Made by a program: the position numbers and the translations under genes. From assembly GCF_003614185.1 (NCBI RefSeq), contig NZ_KZ987724.1:2553791-2617790 (forward strand): DNA of 64,000 nucleotides, read 5' to 3'. This DNA comes from Paenibacillus aceti. GTDB taxonomy: Bacteria; Bacillota; Bacilli; Paenibacillales; Paenibacillaceae. Of this stretch, positions 28,236 through 38,124 are shown piece by piece; within the stretch, counting starts at the first letter, position 1, and each line of letters begins with the position of its first letter. Under the pieces are notes generated by a model, which made no database searches, was not told where the DNA came from, and was given only the letters and a program-made list of their open reading frames with translations.

Positions 28236-29321
28236 TTATGAGTCCGTCTTCTTGATAATATGAATTTTCTCGGCAGCCGCAGTTATCCGCACGACCCCTT
28301 CAAAAGTTTTCTTACCGATATCATAAGCATCGACAATCCACTCTTTGCCGATCTCATCGACGAGGAAGTAACGCTGCTTCTCACCTAAGAACATCGAGGA
28401 TTTGATGAGCCCGGTCATATGGAATTCACCAATCTCCGGCTGTTCAATCCGTAGCGACTCCGGCCGAACGCATAGCAGAACCTCTTCACCGACGGCAAGC
28501 TTCTCACTGGTCTCGGTCGTCACTGTATCTCCAGCCTGCCCGTATTGAACCGTCGCCATCCCGCTTTCGTATTTTACTACCTTCGCATCGGCGAAATTCG
28601 TGGTTCCGATAAAGTCGGCGACATACTGCGTCTTCGGCTCATAATAAATTTCATGCGGCGTACCATACTGATCGATGGCTCCTTTATTAAACACCACAAT
28701 CTGATCCGACATCGACAGCGCCTCAAGCTGATCATGTGTCACATAAATGACGGTCAGTCCCAGCTCCTGCTGAATCGCTCTAAGCTCAACCCGCACCTCT
28801 TCACGCAGCTTGGCATCGAGATTACTGAGCGGCTCATCGAGCAGGATGATCAGCGAGTTCATAACCAGAGCCCGGGCCATGGCGACCCGTTGCTGCTGAC
28901 CGCCGGACATTTGATGCGGATACCGATCTTCCAGTCCGGTTAGCTTGACCTGAGCCATCGCCGCCTCGACCCGCTGCTGGATCTCTCCTTCAGGCCGCTT
29001 CATAATATCCAGCCCGTAGGCGATATTATCGAAGACGGTCATATGAGGGAATAGCGCATATTCCTGGAACACCATCGGGGTGCCGCGTTTATATGGAGGC
29101 AGATCATTCACCATCTCTCCGTCGATCCACACCTCACCCTGATCCACGGTATAGAAGCCTGCGATCGAGCGCAGCAGCGTCGTCTTGCCGCAGCCGCTCG
29201 GGCCAAGGAAGGTAATGAATTTGCCCCGTTCAATTTGCAGGTTTATATTTTTCAGGACATGGTTATTGCCGAACACCTTATTAACATCTTTCAAATCGAG
29301 CAGAATATTGGTTTCCATCAT
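28236..29321 (-). CDS. ABC transporter ATP-binding protein (PotA/FbpC class)
   Basis: An import ATPase of about 361 aa. Walker A GPSGCGKTT (about 42), signature MSGGQQQRVAMARAL (about 138), Walker B LIILLDEPLSNLD (about 160), H-loop TVIYVTHD, and a C-terminal TOBE-like domain (about 285-355). It energises the two-domain permease encoded upstream. The ATG at 29321 is 5 nt after AGGAG. Confidence 0.95.
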   Translation of the reverse strand: MMETNILLDLKDVNKVFGNNHVLKNINLQIERGKFITFLGPSGCGKTTLLRSIAGFYTVDQGEVWIDGEMVNDLPPYKRGTPMVFQEYALFPHMTVFDNIAYGLDIMKRPEGEIQQRVEAAMAQVKLTGLEDRYPHQMSGGQQQRVAMARALVMNSLIILLDEPLSNLDAKLREEVRVELRAIQQELGLTVIYVTHDQLEALSMSDQIVVFNKGAIDQYGTPHEIYYEPKTQYVADFIGTTNFADAKVVKYESGMATVQYGQAGDTVTTETSEKLAVGEEVLLCVRPESLRIEQPEIGEFHMTGLIKSSMFLGEKQRYFLVDEIGKEWIVDAYDIGKKTFEGVVRITAAAEKIHIIKKTDS

Positions 29322-29361
29322 GTCCACTCCTTTCTTTTATCGCTAAAGTAAATGTTCCCTC

Positions 29362-31020
29362 TTAAAAATCGAATATCTTTACTTTGGAGCGGAAGATTAG
29401 CTTGATAACCCCCAGCGTACCCAGCGTTGCGCCCATCAGACCGACCGCTACCGCAGCGGCCCAATAATAGGTGCCCGTCTCCGCATAGTTGAAGATCGAG
29501 ACAGAAGCAACGACCCATTTCGGGGTGATCAGGAAAATAATCGTACTCAACGTATTCATATTTTTCATGAACGCATAGACGAAATTCGCTACAACCGTCT
29601 TCTGCAGCATCGGGAATACGATCGTCGTCAACGTCTTGCGGCTGTTCGCGCCGAGATTCGTCGCAGCTTCCTCAATCGATTTATCGACCTGCTTGAAGGC
29701 TGCGGTCAAACCGCGGTAACCGACAGGCATCTGCTTCAGCAGCATGGCGATGATAATCAGCGCCGCCGTCCCTTGCAGCACAATCGGCCCCTTGCTGAAC
29801 GCCACGATCAGAGCCAGACCGACGAAGGTACCTGGAAGAGCAATCGGCAGCACGGCACTGAAGTCAAGCAGCTTCTTGCCCGGAAAAGGCTTGCGGATCA
29901 CGATATAAGCAAGTACCAGCGCAAAAGCAACCGCCAGAATAGCACTGATCAACGACAGAACCAAGCTGTTCATGACCGCCGGGCTGGATGAGCTGAATAC
30001 GACCTGCCGGATATGATCCAGCGTAAAGCTGTTATTGCGGCCGAAATTCTTCGTGAAGGCAAACAGAATAGTCACGCCAAACATCAAAATGATGAATAAT
30101 GAGATCAGGCTGTTGAACGTAAATAGCAGGGCATCCATTTTCTTAGATGTAGTAATGCGCTTCAGACCGGATACCGGCTTCCCTGTAATCGTCGAATATG
30201 AACCTTTGGATAGCAGCTTATTCTGCATCCAGAACACGAGCAGTGCTGGAATAACGAGGATGATCCCCATGACGGACGCAAGTCCTGGCTCATTGTTAAT
30301 AATTTCCCCGTAGATTTCCACTGCGAGCAGCGAGTAATTACCGCCAATCAGCTTCGGATTCCCGAAATCGGCGAAGCAATTAATCGCGACTAACAGGAAA
30401 GCATTGAGCACACCGGGAAAAGCAAGCTTGAGCGTAATCGTACGGAACAGCTTGAAGCCCCGCGCCCCGAGATTCTGCGCTGCAATCTCCAGATTCGGTG
30501 AAATCGAACGCAGCACACCGGTGATTGTCATATAGGCCAGCGGAAAATAAGAGATCGTCTGAACGATCCACAGCCCCGGCAATCCATACAAGTCGAGCTC
30601 AAAATGGAAGTTCGTATTCAGCCATTGCGAGATCATCCCGCCACGGCCAAACAGGAGCAGAAACGCCAGACCACTCATAACCGAAGGGGCCAGCAGTGGC
30701 ATAAAGGCGATGAATCGGAAGAATTTCTTCCCTCTAATATTGCTGTAATGTATCGCATAAGCGTAAATAAAACCGACCGCCGTCGCCGTAAATGCCGAGA
30801 GCGAGGAACTGACCACTGTATTTAATAAAGCTCTGCCGTAGCGCGGCTTACTAAAGAACGTCCACCAATTATCGAAGCCGGATGAAAATACGACCACGAT
30901 CAACGGATAAATGACGAACAAGACAAGGAAAATAAAGCTGGTCAATACGAGCACAAGCGTTGACGGATCCTTGAAGAGCCTCTTGATCGACTCCCCAATG
31001 CCTGTTTTTTCTTTCATCAT
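29362..31020 (-). CDS. ABC transporter permease (two-domain, FbpB-like)
   Basis: A 552-aa integral membrane permease with two fused BPD_transp_1 domains, about 12 membrane segments. EAA loops are visible in each half (LEIAAQNLGARGFKLFRTITL about 210; IEEAATNLGANSRKTL about 460). This fused form is typical of ferric-iron/2-aminoethylphosphonate/thiamine-class importers. It is followed 40 bp later by the ATPase gene. Confidence 0.93.
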   Translation of the reverse strand: MMKEKTGIGESIKRLFKDPSTLVLVLTSFIFLVLFVIYPLIVVVFSSGFDNWWTFFSKPRYGRALLNTVVSSSLSAFTATAVGFIYAYAIHYSNIRGKKFFRFIAFMPLLAPSVMSGLAFLLLFGRGGMISQWLNTNFHFELDLYGLPGLWIVQTISYFPLAYMTITGVLRSISPNLEIAAQNLGARGFKLFRTITLKLAFPGVLNAFLLVAINCFADFGNPKLIGGNYSLLAVEIYGEIINNEPGLASVMGIILVIPALLVFWMQNKLLSKGSYSTITGKPVSGLKRITTSKKMDALLFTFNSLISLFIILMFGVTILFAFTKNFGRNNSFTLDHIRQVVFSSSSPAVMNSLVLSLISAILAVAFALVLAYIVIRKPFPGKKLLDFSAVLPIALPGTFVGLALIVAFSKGPIVLQGTAALIIIAMLLKQMPVGYRGLTAAFKQVDKSIEEAATNLGANSRKTLTTIVFPMLQKTVVANFVYAFMKNMNTLSTIIFLITPKWVVASVSIFNYAETGTYYWAAAVAVGLMGATLGTLGVIKLIFRSKVKIFDF

Positions 31021-31113
31021 AGGGGGCGACTCCCACCTTTCTACTGTCTATTAGGGGCACTTGCTAACCGATCGATCCGGTAGACCATGCCCCTCTCCAT
31101 CTAGATGGCTCTC

Positions 31114-32172
31114 TTATTTCAAATCCTTCAACGCGCTTTGCAATTCCTTGCGCTGCGCAGCAGCCTTCAGCAAATCATAGGCTGAGTTGTAATTCGTCGA
31201 TTTGATGTCAATCCCGCCTTCTGGAATCGGCACCGAATCTTTCACAGATACAGCATAAGCGGACTGGGTATAAATCTGGCCTGGCTCGTTCGTAAGCATG
31301 TAATCCATCAGCTTCTTCGCAGCTTCCGTATTCGGGCCATTCTTGACGATAGACAAAGCGCCCACTTCATAGCCAGCAGCCTCAGGTACAATACTTACAA
31401 TCGGATTCCCTTGATATTTGATCTTCAATTGGTCGCCGAGGAAGGTTACCCCGATCGTGTACTCCCCTTTTGCCGCCTTTTGAATCGGTTCAATACCGGA
31501 TTTCGGTCTCTCTTTCAGATTAGGCAGCAATTCTTTCATATAGTTCAGCATTTCATCTTCGCCCCATACTTGAGCGAGGGAAGCTACCGCCGTATAAGCC
31601 GTACCTGATGTCGCCGGGTCAGACATACCGATTTCACCTTTGAATTTCGGATCAGTCAGGTCTTTGAAGGACTCAGGATAAGGTGCGTCGCCATATTTTT
31701 CTTTCCAACGATCCTCGTTAATGCCGATAGCTACAGGATTCAGATAGAATCCAGTCCAATAGCCCTCTTTATCCTTCACATTGTCAGCAATGTCCGCCGC
31801 ATTCGGGGACACATAGGCCTCAAGTGTACCTGCTTCCTTCAATACCTGGTGGGAGTCAGCCGGGCCGCCCATCAGGAAGTCAGCTTGCGGATTTCCCGCT
31901 TCATTCTGAATCCGGGATACAGCCTCGCCGCTAGGCAAGCGGAGAATATCATAGTCTATACCGGTTTCCGCCTTGAATTTGTCCAGAATTTTACGCGCTT
32001 CTTCCTCCTGGAAGATAGAGTAGACGGTAATTTTCTGTTTTTCTTTTCCGCCGAACACTCCAGATTTGTACATAAAGAACCCCGCTACTAATACGATCAC
32101 AACGACTGATAAAATGATGACCGAGCCGCTATTTCTTCTATTTCTCGCCATTGAAGTTAACCATCCCTTCAT
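31114..32172 (-). CDS. ABC transporter substrate-binding protein (first copy)
   Basis: A 352-aa extracellular binding protein of the FbpA/PhnS-like group. It is membrane-anchored by SVIILSVVVIVLVAGFFMY, with no lipobox. Segments ITVYSIFQEEEARKILDKFK and DFLMGGPADSHQVLKEAG parallel the second binding protein in this operon. The ATG at 32172 is 3 nt after the previous stop; an ATG seven codons later is possible. It is probably the main receptor for the permease/ATPase pair. Confidence 0.92.
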   Translation of the reverse strand: MKGWLTSMARNRRNSGSVIILSVVVIVLVAGFFMYKSGVFGGKEKQKITVYSIFQEEEARKILDKFKAETGIDYDILRLPSGEAVSRIQNEAGNPQADFLMGGPADSHQVLKEAGTLEAYVSPNAADIADNVKDKEGYWTGFYLNPVAIGINEDRWKEKYGDAPYPESFKDLTDPKFKGEIGMSDPATSGTAYTAVASLAQVWGEDEMLNYMKELLPNLKERPKSGIEPIQKAAKGEYTIGVTFLGDQLKIKYQGNPIVSIVPEAAGYEVGALSIVKNGPNTEAAKKLMDYMLTNEPGQIYTQSAYAVSVKDSVPIPEGGIDIKSTNYNSAYDLLKAAAQRKELQSALKDLK

Positions 32173-32175
32173 GTT

Positions 32176-32964
32176 TCAATATGAGGCATCGTTTAACTTG
32201 AAATAGGCTCTTTGGTTCGTCTCATCCAGCAGGTCATACACCACGATATAAGCACTGTTATACCGATCCAGATGAATCCAGTGCTTCTTCGCCTGCTCGC
32301 CGCCTTCCAGCTGAATGACAAAATGTGCATCCGGTGGCTGCTGCAGATCGGTAAAATGGCTGAAATCGATAATTCGCGTAGCCGCCGTAATCTGCGCTGC
32401 AAGCTCCTCCCTCTCGGCTTGTGACAGTACCGTCAGCTCACCCGCTTCCAGCGTGAACACCTCATTCCCCCCGTTCTCTACCGCAGAACTGATCATCGCG
32501 GCCGACAGGATTTTATCAATGAGAGTGCTCTGCAGCTTGCGGATTCCCGCGCTGACATCCAAGGAATTAACCGTCTCTTCGCCAAACTGGAATGCACTTG
32601 TCTCCACCTGAAATGGGGTATCCTCCTGATCCAGATAGGTCATCCTTCCCGTCAACAGCAGCCGTGGGGTCTGTTTCTGCTCGCGCAGCTTGCCGGCGGA
32701 CAGCAGGCCGGAGAAGGAGGATTTCAATTTCAGCAATTCCTTCGGATCCTCAATGGAGATCGTGCCGAGCCCCGGATAGGTAATATCGACACGCATCGGT
32801 ACCCCCGATATACGCTCAAGCCGATCCTGCTGCTGTGGCACAATCTGCACCACATCAACAGGTACCCGGAAGGAGTACGCGCAGATGCCGATGAACAAGC
32901 ATCCTACGATGACTTGCAACAGGATGAGGCGAAACCATGAAAGCCCTTTCTTATCCTCTGGCAT
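32176..32964 (-). CDS. Membrane-anchored extracytoplasmic protein of unknown function
   Basis: A 262-aa protein with one N-terminal membrane helix (FRLILLQVIVGCLFIGICAY, about 11-30) and an external domain of mixed alpha/beta character. It may belong to the DUF3919-type group, but I cannot confirm this. Located between the histidine kinase gene and the first binding-protein gene, with short gaps, so it is part of the operon. It could be an accessory sensor that relays substrate status to the kinase. Confidence 0.75.
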   Translation of the reverse strand: MPEDKKGLSWFRLILLQVIVGCLFIGICAYSFRVPVDVVQIVPQQQDRLERISGVPMRVDITYPGLGTISIEDPKELLKLKSSFSGLLSAGKLREQKQTPRLLLTGRMTYLDQEDTPFQVETSAFQFGEETVNSLDVSAGIRKLQSTLIDKILSAAMISSAVENGGNEVFTLEAGELTVLSQAEREELAAQITAATRIIDFSHFTDLQQPPDAHFVIQLEGGEQAKKHWIHLDRYNSAYIVVYDLLDETNQRAYFKLNDASY

Positions 32965-32996
32965 TAACTTTACCCTCCATATATATCAAAAAAATT

Positions 32997-34436
32997 TTAG
33001 ATTTGTATCAGTTTTGTAACAGCGCTTACATTCGGCGGATTCATCGAAAACTCCAATCTGACCTCCGTCCCCTGCCCCGCTTCGCTGGCTATGATGATGC
33101 TTCCCCCCTGCAGCTCCATGAACTGTTTGCAGATCGGCAGCCCCAGACCATGCGAATCCTCCGAGATGACGCGATCCTGCTTCTCATCCGCAGGCAGGAA
33201 TAACCGCTCCTGCTCAGGAATCCCCTTGCCGTTGTCCACAATGCGGACGATACCGCAGCGCTCCTGCTGGGCAAGCTCAATATGAAGCAGCGTGCATTCG
33301 CTATGCTTAGTCGCATTATCGATGACATTGAACAACACCTGCTGCGCCCGCTTCGGGTCCAGGTAGACGATACAGGGTGATATTTTCACCGAGGTCGATA
33401 TATTCGACTTCTTGAGCGTTGGTTGCAAGACATGTAGCGTATCCGATATAATGTCGCCCAGCTCGGCCTGCTCCACCAAGATATGCCAGGCTTCCTCGCC
33501 TTTCAACGAGGTCTGCAGCAGCTCCTCGACCATGTTCAGCAACCGGGTACTCTCCTTGCGAATGTAGAAGTTACAGTCCTGAATATCCTCGATCCGCTCC
33601 ATTCGGGCTATAAGATCGGAGAATCCGATAATGGAGGTGAGGGGTGTTTTTAACTCATGGGTGATGTTATCGTAAAAAGCTTTCTGCTTGCCCCGTTCAT
33701 AGTGAAGCATATCGATATGATGCCGCAGTGCATCTGACATATGGTTGAAATCTCTGGCTAACTCGCCGACTTCATCCTGCGTGTTCACTTCAATCCTCCG
33801 GCTGAAATCACCGACAGATACTAGCTTGAGTGCTTGCTGCAAGGCATGCAGTGGCCGCATCAAGAAGGAGGAGAAGGAGTAGCTGGCTAACAGCGATAGC
33901 GCGAGACAGCCCAGCGCCGCTCCGATGAACCAGATACGCATCTGATTCATGGTGGCGATATTCTCATGCAGATCCAACAAATAGCGGAATCCGTCTACGA
34001 TTTTCCCCTCATACCAGAAAGGTACGGAATATATTAAATATCGGGTGCCGTCCCCCTCGGCCATCACTGTAGCCGTCTCTCCGGCCAGAGCCGCCTTAAT
34101 ATCATCCCGTTTCAGCAAATTCTCCTTATCACTGCTGCTGCCGACGATCGTCTCATCCGGCGCGAACAGCTGCACCTGAAAGTTAATGCTCGAGGCCAGG
34201 TGGGACGCGATGAAAGGGGCATATTTGCCGGAAAATAATTGCTCGATATCGATCTTCTGATCATTCACAATCTTCAAGGCCTCGATCCGATGGAGTGCAG
34301 AATACTGGTTCAAGGTCTGTGTATCGCTCTCGATCATGCTCTTATTGAGCGTATAGGTGACGATGAAATACATCGCCGTCAACAGCATCACGATCGTAAC
34401 CGCGTGCTGGATGAACATTTTATTACGCAGCCCCAT
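32997..34436 (-). CDS. Sensor histidine kinase
   Basis: A kinase of about 479 aa. Two membrane helices flank an external sensor domain of roughly 130 residues. A HAMP domain follows (RPLHALQQALKLVSVGDFSRR), then the H-box HELKTPLTSIIGFSDL, N-box NVIDNATKHS, and G-boxes DNGKGIP and HGLGLPICK. The ATG at 34436 is preferred: it lies 9 nt after GGAGG and just past the regulator stop codon. It pairs with the upstream OmpR-type regulator and likely controls the ABC importer downstream. Confidence 0.94.
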   Translation of the reverse strand: MGLRNKMFIQHAVTIVMLLTAMYFIVTYTLNKSMIESDTQTLNQYSALHRIEALKIVNDQKIDIEQLFSGKYAPFIASHLASSINFQVQLFAPDETIVGSSSDKENLLKRDDIKAALAGETATVMAEGDGTRYLIYSVPFWYEGKIVDGFRYLLDLHENIATMNQMRIWFIGAALGCLALSLLASYSFSSFLMRPLHALQQALKLVSVGDFSRRIEVNTQDEVGELARDFNHMSDALRHHIDMLHYERGKQKAFYDNITHELKTPLTSIIGFSDLIARMERIEDIQDCNFYIRKESTRLLNMVEELLQTSLKGEEAWHILVEQAELGDIISDTLHVLQPTLKKSNISTSVKISPCIVYLDPKRAQQVLFNVIDNATKHSECTLLHIELAQQERCGIVRIVDNGKGIPEQERLFLPADEKQDRVISEDSHGLGLPICKQFMELQGGSIIIASEAGQGTEVRLEFSMNPPNVSAVTKLIQI

Positions 34437-34440
34437 ACCG

Positions 34441-35109
34441 TTAAACCTCCAGTTTATAGCCTGTACCATGCACGGTAGCTACCAAATACTCATGAGGCTT
34501 CAGCTTCTCTCGTAGCCGCTTCACCATCATATCGACGGAGCGCGTATGGCCATAATATTCATAGCCCCAGACCTGGTCGAGCAGTTCCTCGCGGGTAAAT
34601 ACCTTCTTGGGATTGCTGCACAGCAGCCACATGAAATCGAATTCCTTGCTGGTCATCCTGAGCGGCTGGCCCGCGATCATGCAGGAGCGTTCATCCTTAT
34701 CGATCTCGATCACCCCGAGTTGAATCATCTCGGACGATGTAACCGTTTTCTGCATTCGCCGCATGACAGCCTTGATTCGTTCAATCAGCTCCCGGGTTTC
34801 GAACGGCTTCGTCAAGTAATCATCTGCCCCGAGCTGGAAGCCTAATATTTTGTCATTCATTTCATTTTTGGCCGTAAGTACGATCACTGGCACAGTTCTA
34901 TATCTCTGCTGCAGTATTTGAAGCAGCTCAAAGCCAGAGCAGTCCGGCAGCATAAGATCGAGCAGGATCAAATCGATGTCGCCAGCCTCTAGCTCCTTCA
35001 AGCCTGCCGCGACAGTCCCGGCAACTCTCGGGTGATACCCCTCAACCTTCAAGCTCAATTTCAACAGCATCTGAATGCTGGGATCGTCCTCTATAATTAA
35101 TATGTTCAT
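34441..35109 (-). CDS. OmpR family response regulator
   Basis: A 222-aa regulator. Receiver domain with acidic pocket IEDDPS (about 6-11), phospho-acceptor Asp in LILLDLMLPD (about 52) and conserved Lys in LTAKNE (about 101). C-terminal winged helix (about 130-220; REELLDQVWGYEYYGHTRSVD). It is the first gene of the seven-gene operon and is followed directly by its kinase. Confidence 0.95.
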   Translation of the reverse strand: MNILIIEDDPSIQMLLKLSLKVEGYHPRVAGTVAAGLKELEAGDIDLILLDLMLPDCSGFELLQILQQRYRTVPVIVLTAKNEMNDKILGFQLGADDYLTKPFETRELIERIKAVMRRMQKTVTSSEMIQLGVIEIDKDERSCMIAGQPLRMTSKEFDFMWLLCSNPKKVFTREELLDQVWGYEYYGHTRSVDMMVKRLREKLKPHEYLVATVHGTGYKLEV

Positions 35110-35585
35110 ACGTATCCCCCCATTTTATCGCTTTATGACCTACCTTTATCATAACGGATGGTTCGGCTGTAGCGCATTATTTTCCATTAATTGTTATTTT
35201 CCGTTCGGTAGTACAAGTCTCTCGAAGCTCTAACGAAACGCCATATCGTTATTTCGGCAAAATCAGCAACTTTTCAAATCTAATGAAACACCTTATCGCT
35301 ATTGGAGTAAAAATCCACCGTTTTGCCCCTTTTCTGCGGCAATAGCGATACCCAGTTTCGTTACATTTTAAAATCGCCCCTTTTGGCGAAAATAGCGATA
35401 CCTAGTTTCGTTATAATTCCAGGGGCAGGTATTTACCTTTGGAGAGTGACAAGCGGATATATACACGTATGCGGATTCCGCAAGTTATGCTATGATTTGA
35501 ACCATAGTTTAGTTCATTTGCACAATTCATTATCCAAATTATGTATATCACCCGAAGTATTCCAGCAGATAGAGGAGGAGCCACA
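35110..35585. other. Gene-free region upstream of the two-component and CdaR-like genes
   Basis: It separates divergent genes and holds a dispersed inverted-repeat element (35231-35413) plus promoters for both sides. No small gene with a ribosome binding site was seen. Confidence 0.6.
35231..35413. repeat. Dispersed TAACGAAAC repeat element, copy 1
   Basis: Four related units of about 25 bp. Two are direct (TAACGAAACGCCATATCGTT; TAATGAAACACCTTATCGCT) and two inverted (AATAGCGATACCCAGTTTCG; AATAGCGATACCTAGTTTCG). The same two-plus-two layout recurs at 49571-49752, which marks a mobile or regulatory intergenic element. Confidence 0.8.
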
Positions 35586-36614
35586 TTGTTTCAACTTTCG
35601 CGTGAGCAAGCCCAGAAGATTGTCGATCAAATGATGGAGGATATCCCTTACAACATCAATATTATGAATCACGAAGGCATCATTATCGGCAGCGGAAATC
35701 CGTCGAGGGTCGGGACCGTTCATCAGGGAGCTGTCCAAGCGCTGGCGAGCGGAAAAATGGTGAAAATCTGGAAGGATGGCCGCTATGAGAAGCAGGGTAC
35801 TAACGAACCGATCGTCATTAACCATAAACGGGTCGGGGTCATCGGTATCAGCGGAAATCCAGAGGAGGTCAGCCCGTTCTGCCGCATCGTGAAGACGACG
35901 GTCTCTCTCCTGATCGAGCAAGGAATCGCCCTGAAGAGTCTGGAGGATGAAGCGAACCGCAAAAAAGCCTTCCTGGAAAGCTTGCTCAGTCATGCTGGCG
36001 CTTATTCCCAAAGGCTACAGAAAGAAGCTCTGCAATATAAAATCGATCTGCTGCTTAAATCTACCGTACTGCTCGTTCGAAATTGCAAATTAGGCAAGGA
36101 ATATTCCAAGCTATGGCTTCTCGCCCCCTCGTTCATGATTGAAGAGAATACCCGGATGCTGGTCATTCAGGATAAGGGCAGTGTAGGTAATTTCATTGAG
36201 CGACTGCTTGCTGGTCAGCCGGATATTCTGATCGCCGCCGGGAATCATGAAGCTAATATAGCTACCAGCTACGTTCAGGCCAAGAGCACGATGAATGTAA
36301 TGCAAGCGCTTGAGCTGCCCCAACAGATCATTCACTATGACGAAGTGGAGTTTCTCGTCAAGCTAAGCGACGCTCGATTGCATGAGAATGGAAATATCGT
36401 CAGCAAGCTGGAGGACACCGCCGATCTCTTGGATACACTGCGGGTCTTCATCAATCAGGATGGCAGCATCTCCAATACGTCCGAGCGATTGAATATTCAT
36501 CGCAACACCCTGCAATATCGGCTGAAACGGATCAAAGCGATCACCGGCAAGGACCCGAGGAACCTACTTGAGCTGTTCGAACTGATGCATAGCCTGCTGG
36601 CTTTATACAGCTAG
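35586..36614 (+). CDS. CdaR-type sugar-diacid regulator
   Basis: A regulator of about 342 aa. An N-terminal diacid-recognition domain (about 1-135; INIMNHEGIIIGSGNPSRVGT) and a C-terminal PucR/CdaR HTH (LNIHRNTLQYRLKRI, about 300-315) are clear. The TTG start at 35586 is chosen because GAGGAGG lies 7 nt upstream; the frame extends to an ATG at 35541 that lacks one. CdaR proteins activate glycerate, galactarate and glucarate genes. It converges on a glycerate kinase gene, its probable target. Confidence 0.9.
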   Translation: MFQLSREQAQKIVDQMMEDIPYNINIMNHEGIIIGSGNPSRVGTVHQGAVQALASGKMVKIWKDGRYEKQGTNEPIVINHKRVGVIGISGNPEEVSPFCRIVKTTVSLLIEQGIALKSLEDEANRKKAFLESLLSHAGAYSQRLQKEALQYKIDLLLKSTVLLVRNCKLGKEYSKLWLLAPSFMIEENTRMLVIQDKGSVGNFIERLLAGQPDILIAAGNHEANIATSYVQAKSTMNVMQALELPQQIIHYDEVEFLVKLSDARLHENGNIVSKLEDTADLLDTLRVFINQDGSISNTSERLNIHRNTLQYRLKRIKAITGKDPRNLLELFELMHSLLALYS

Positions 36615-36630
36615 AGTGAAAAAGTGCAGA

Positions 36631-36909
36631 GGGGCGGTCTAAAGTCGATCTTCCGACTTGAAAGACGCCTCTCATGCGTGCCCAAAGATGTGAACAGCCC
36701 CCTATTCTGGCCGGATCACTCGGACACGGACATCAATGTCCGTTAGCGTTGATTCTGTGGCACTTCTGCCCTTGTAACGGACAATATTGTCCATTACAAG
36801 GGCAATTGTCGCGAAAAATGGCGTTTTGTGCTTCTAAGGGTCAAAAGTGTCCGTTAGAGCCGCGTAGTGGTTGTGTCATTGCTCTAACGGACATTTTTGA
36901 CCGCTAGAT
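36631..36909. repeat. Dispersed intergenic repeat, copy B
   Basis: Homologous to 26657-26997 but without its 50-bp tandem unit. It includes a near-perfect 30-bp palindrome (CTTGTAACGGACAATA...) and a hairpin with 21-nt arms (36840-36860 with 36881-36901). It fills the gap between convergent cdaR-like and glycerate kinase genes, so it may act as a bidirectional terminator. Confidence 0.85.
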
Positions 36910-38064
36910 TAGCGGAGAGTCCTGACCACTTAGAGCGATCAGTCTGGCGATATTCTCGCAGGTACGTTCCACATTCTGCGCACCTTCGGCCAGTACCTTC
37001 TCCAAATTAGCAGCTCCCGGCACTATGCCGAATACCGCGTCGATCCCTTCATCATAGAGAGTATCGATGCCCTCGCCGAGATAACCAGCCACGGCGATCA
37101 CCTTCTTGCCTTGCTCCTTGGCCGCCTGGGCCACCCCATAAGGCGTCTTACCGAACTTCGTCTGGAAGTCGATGCCGCCTTCGCCAGTCAGTACATAGTC
37201 GGCCTGGGCCAGCTTATTCTTCAAATCGGTATGCTCTATCACGATTTCAATGCCCTTCTTAAGCGTAGCTCTGGTGAAAATGAGCAGGCCCGCTCCAAGC
37301 CCCCCGGCTGCGCCTGCGCCGGGATAATCACGCACGTCCTTGCCCAGCTGCCGCTTGACAACCTCGGCATAATGAGCCAGGTTATGATCCAGCTGCTGCA
37401 CCATGTCCGGCGTGGCCCCCTTCTGCGGGCCGAACACCCGCGATGCGCCATGCTCGCCGCATAGCGGATTCGTGACATCGCTGGCTACGATCAGGTTTAC
37501 CTCCTGTAATCGCGGATCCAATCCGGATACATCGATCGAAGCCAGCTGGTCCAGCCCGCCGCCGCCGCGCGGAATCTCCTTCCCCTCCGAGTCGAGGAAT
37601 CTCGCGCCGAGCGCTGCGGCCATCCCCGCGCCACCATCATTCGTGGCGCTTCCGCCGATGCCGATAATGATCCGCTGCACCCCGCGATCAAGACACTCGG
37701 CAATCAGCTCTCCCGTCCCGTAGGTCGTCGTGATCAGCGGATTCTTCGTCTCCTTGCTCACCAGATGTATCCCGCTTGCCGAGGCCATTTCAATAGCCGC
37801 GGTTACACCATCGCCAAGCATCCCGAATTTCGCCATAACTCGCTGCCCCAACGGGCCGGTAACTTCCTTCTCGTAAATCCGTCCGCCACTCGCATCAACG
37901 AGCGACTGCACCGTGCCTTCGCCGCCATCCGCCATCGGCACGTGGATATAATTCGCCCGCGGATACACCTTTCGCAGCCCTCTCTCCATCGCCATACATA
38001 CTTCCTTGGCCGTCATACTCTCTTTGAATGAATCCGGCGCCAACACAAATGTCTTCTCCATCAT
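36904..38064 (-). CDS. Glycerate kinase (GarK/GlxK family)
   Basis: An enzyme of about 386 aa that phosphorylates D-glycerate. Family motifs: APDSFKESMTAKEV at the N-terminus, MADGGEGT (about 42), GIGGSATNDGGAGMA (about 126), VTNPLCGEHGASRVFGPQKG (about 193), and GEGGID near the C-terminus. The ATG at 38064 follows GGGGTGAGAG; an upstream frame to 38139 is unlikely to be coding because it overlaps the promoter. A cre-like site and a -10 box precede it. Confidence 0.95.
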   Translation of the reverse strand: MMEKTFVLAPDSFKESMTAKEVCMAMERGLRKVYPRANYIHVPMADGGEGTVQSLVDASGGRIYEKEVTGPLGQRVMAKFGMLGDGVTAAIEMASASGIHLVSKETKNPLITTTYGTGELIAECLDRGVQRIIIGIGGSATNDGGAGMAAALGARFLDSEGKEIPRGGGGLDQLASIDVSGLDPRLQEVNLIVASDVTNPLCGEHGASRVFGPQKGATPDMVQQLDHNLAHYAEVVKRQLGKDVRDYPGAGAAGGLGAGLLIFTRATLKKGIEIVIEHTDLKNKLAQADYVLTGEGGIDFQTKFGKTPYGVAQAAKEQGKKVIAVAGYLGEGIDTLYDEGIDAVFGIVPGAANLEKVLAEGAQNVERTCENIARLIALSGQDSPLI

Positions 38065-38124
38065 TCTCTCACCCCACCCGTATCTTTTGTTCCTCCTAAG
38101 TTGAATTTTTCTGTCTCTATCTAT

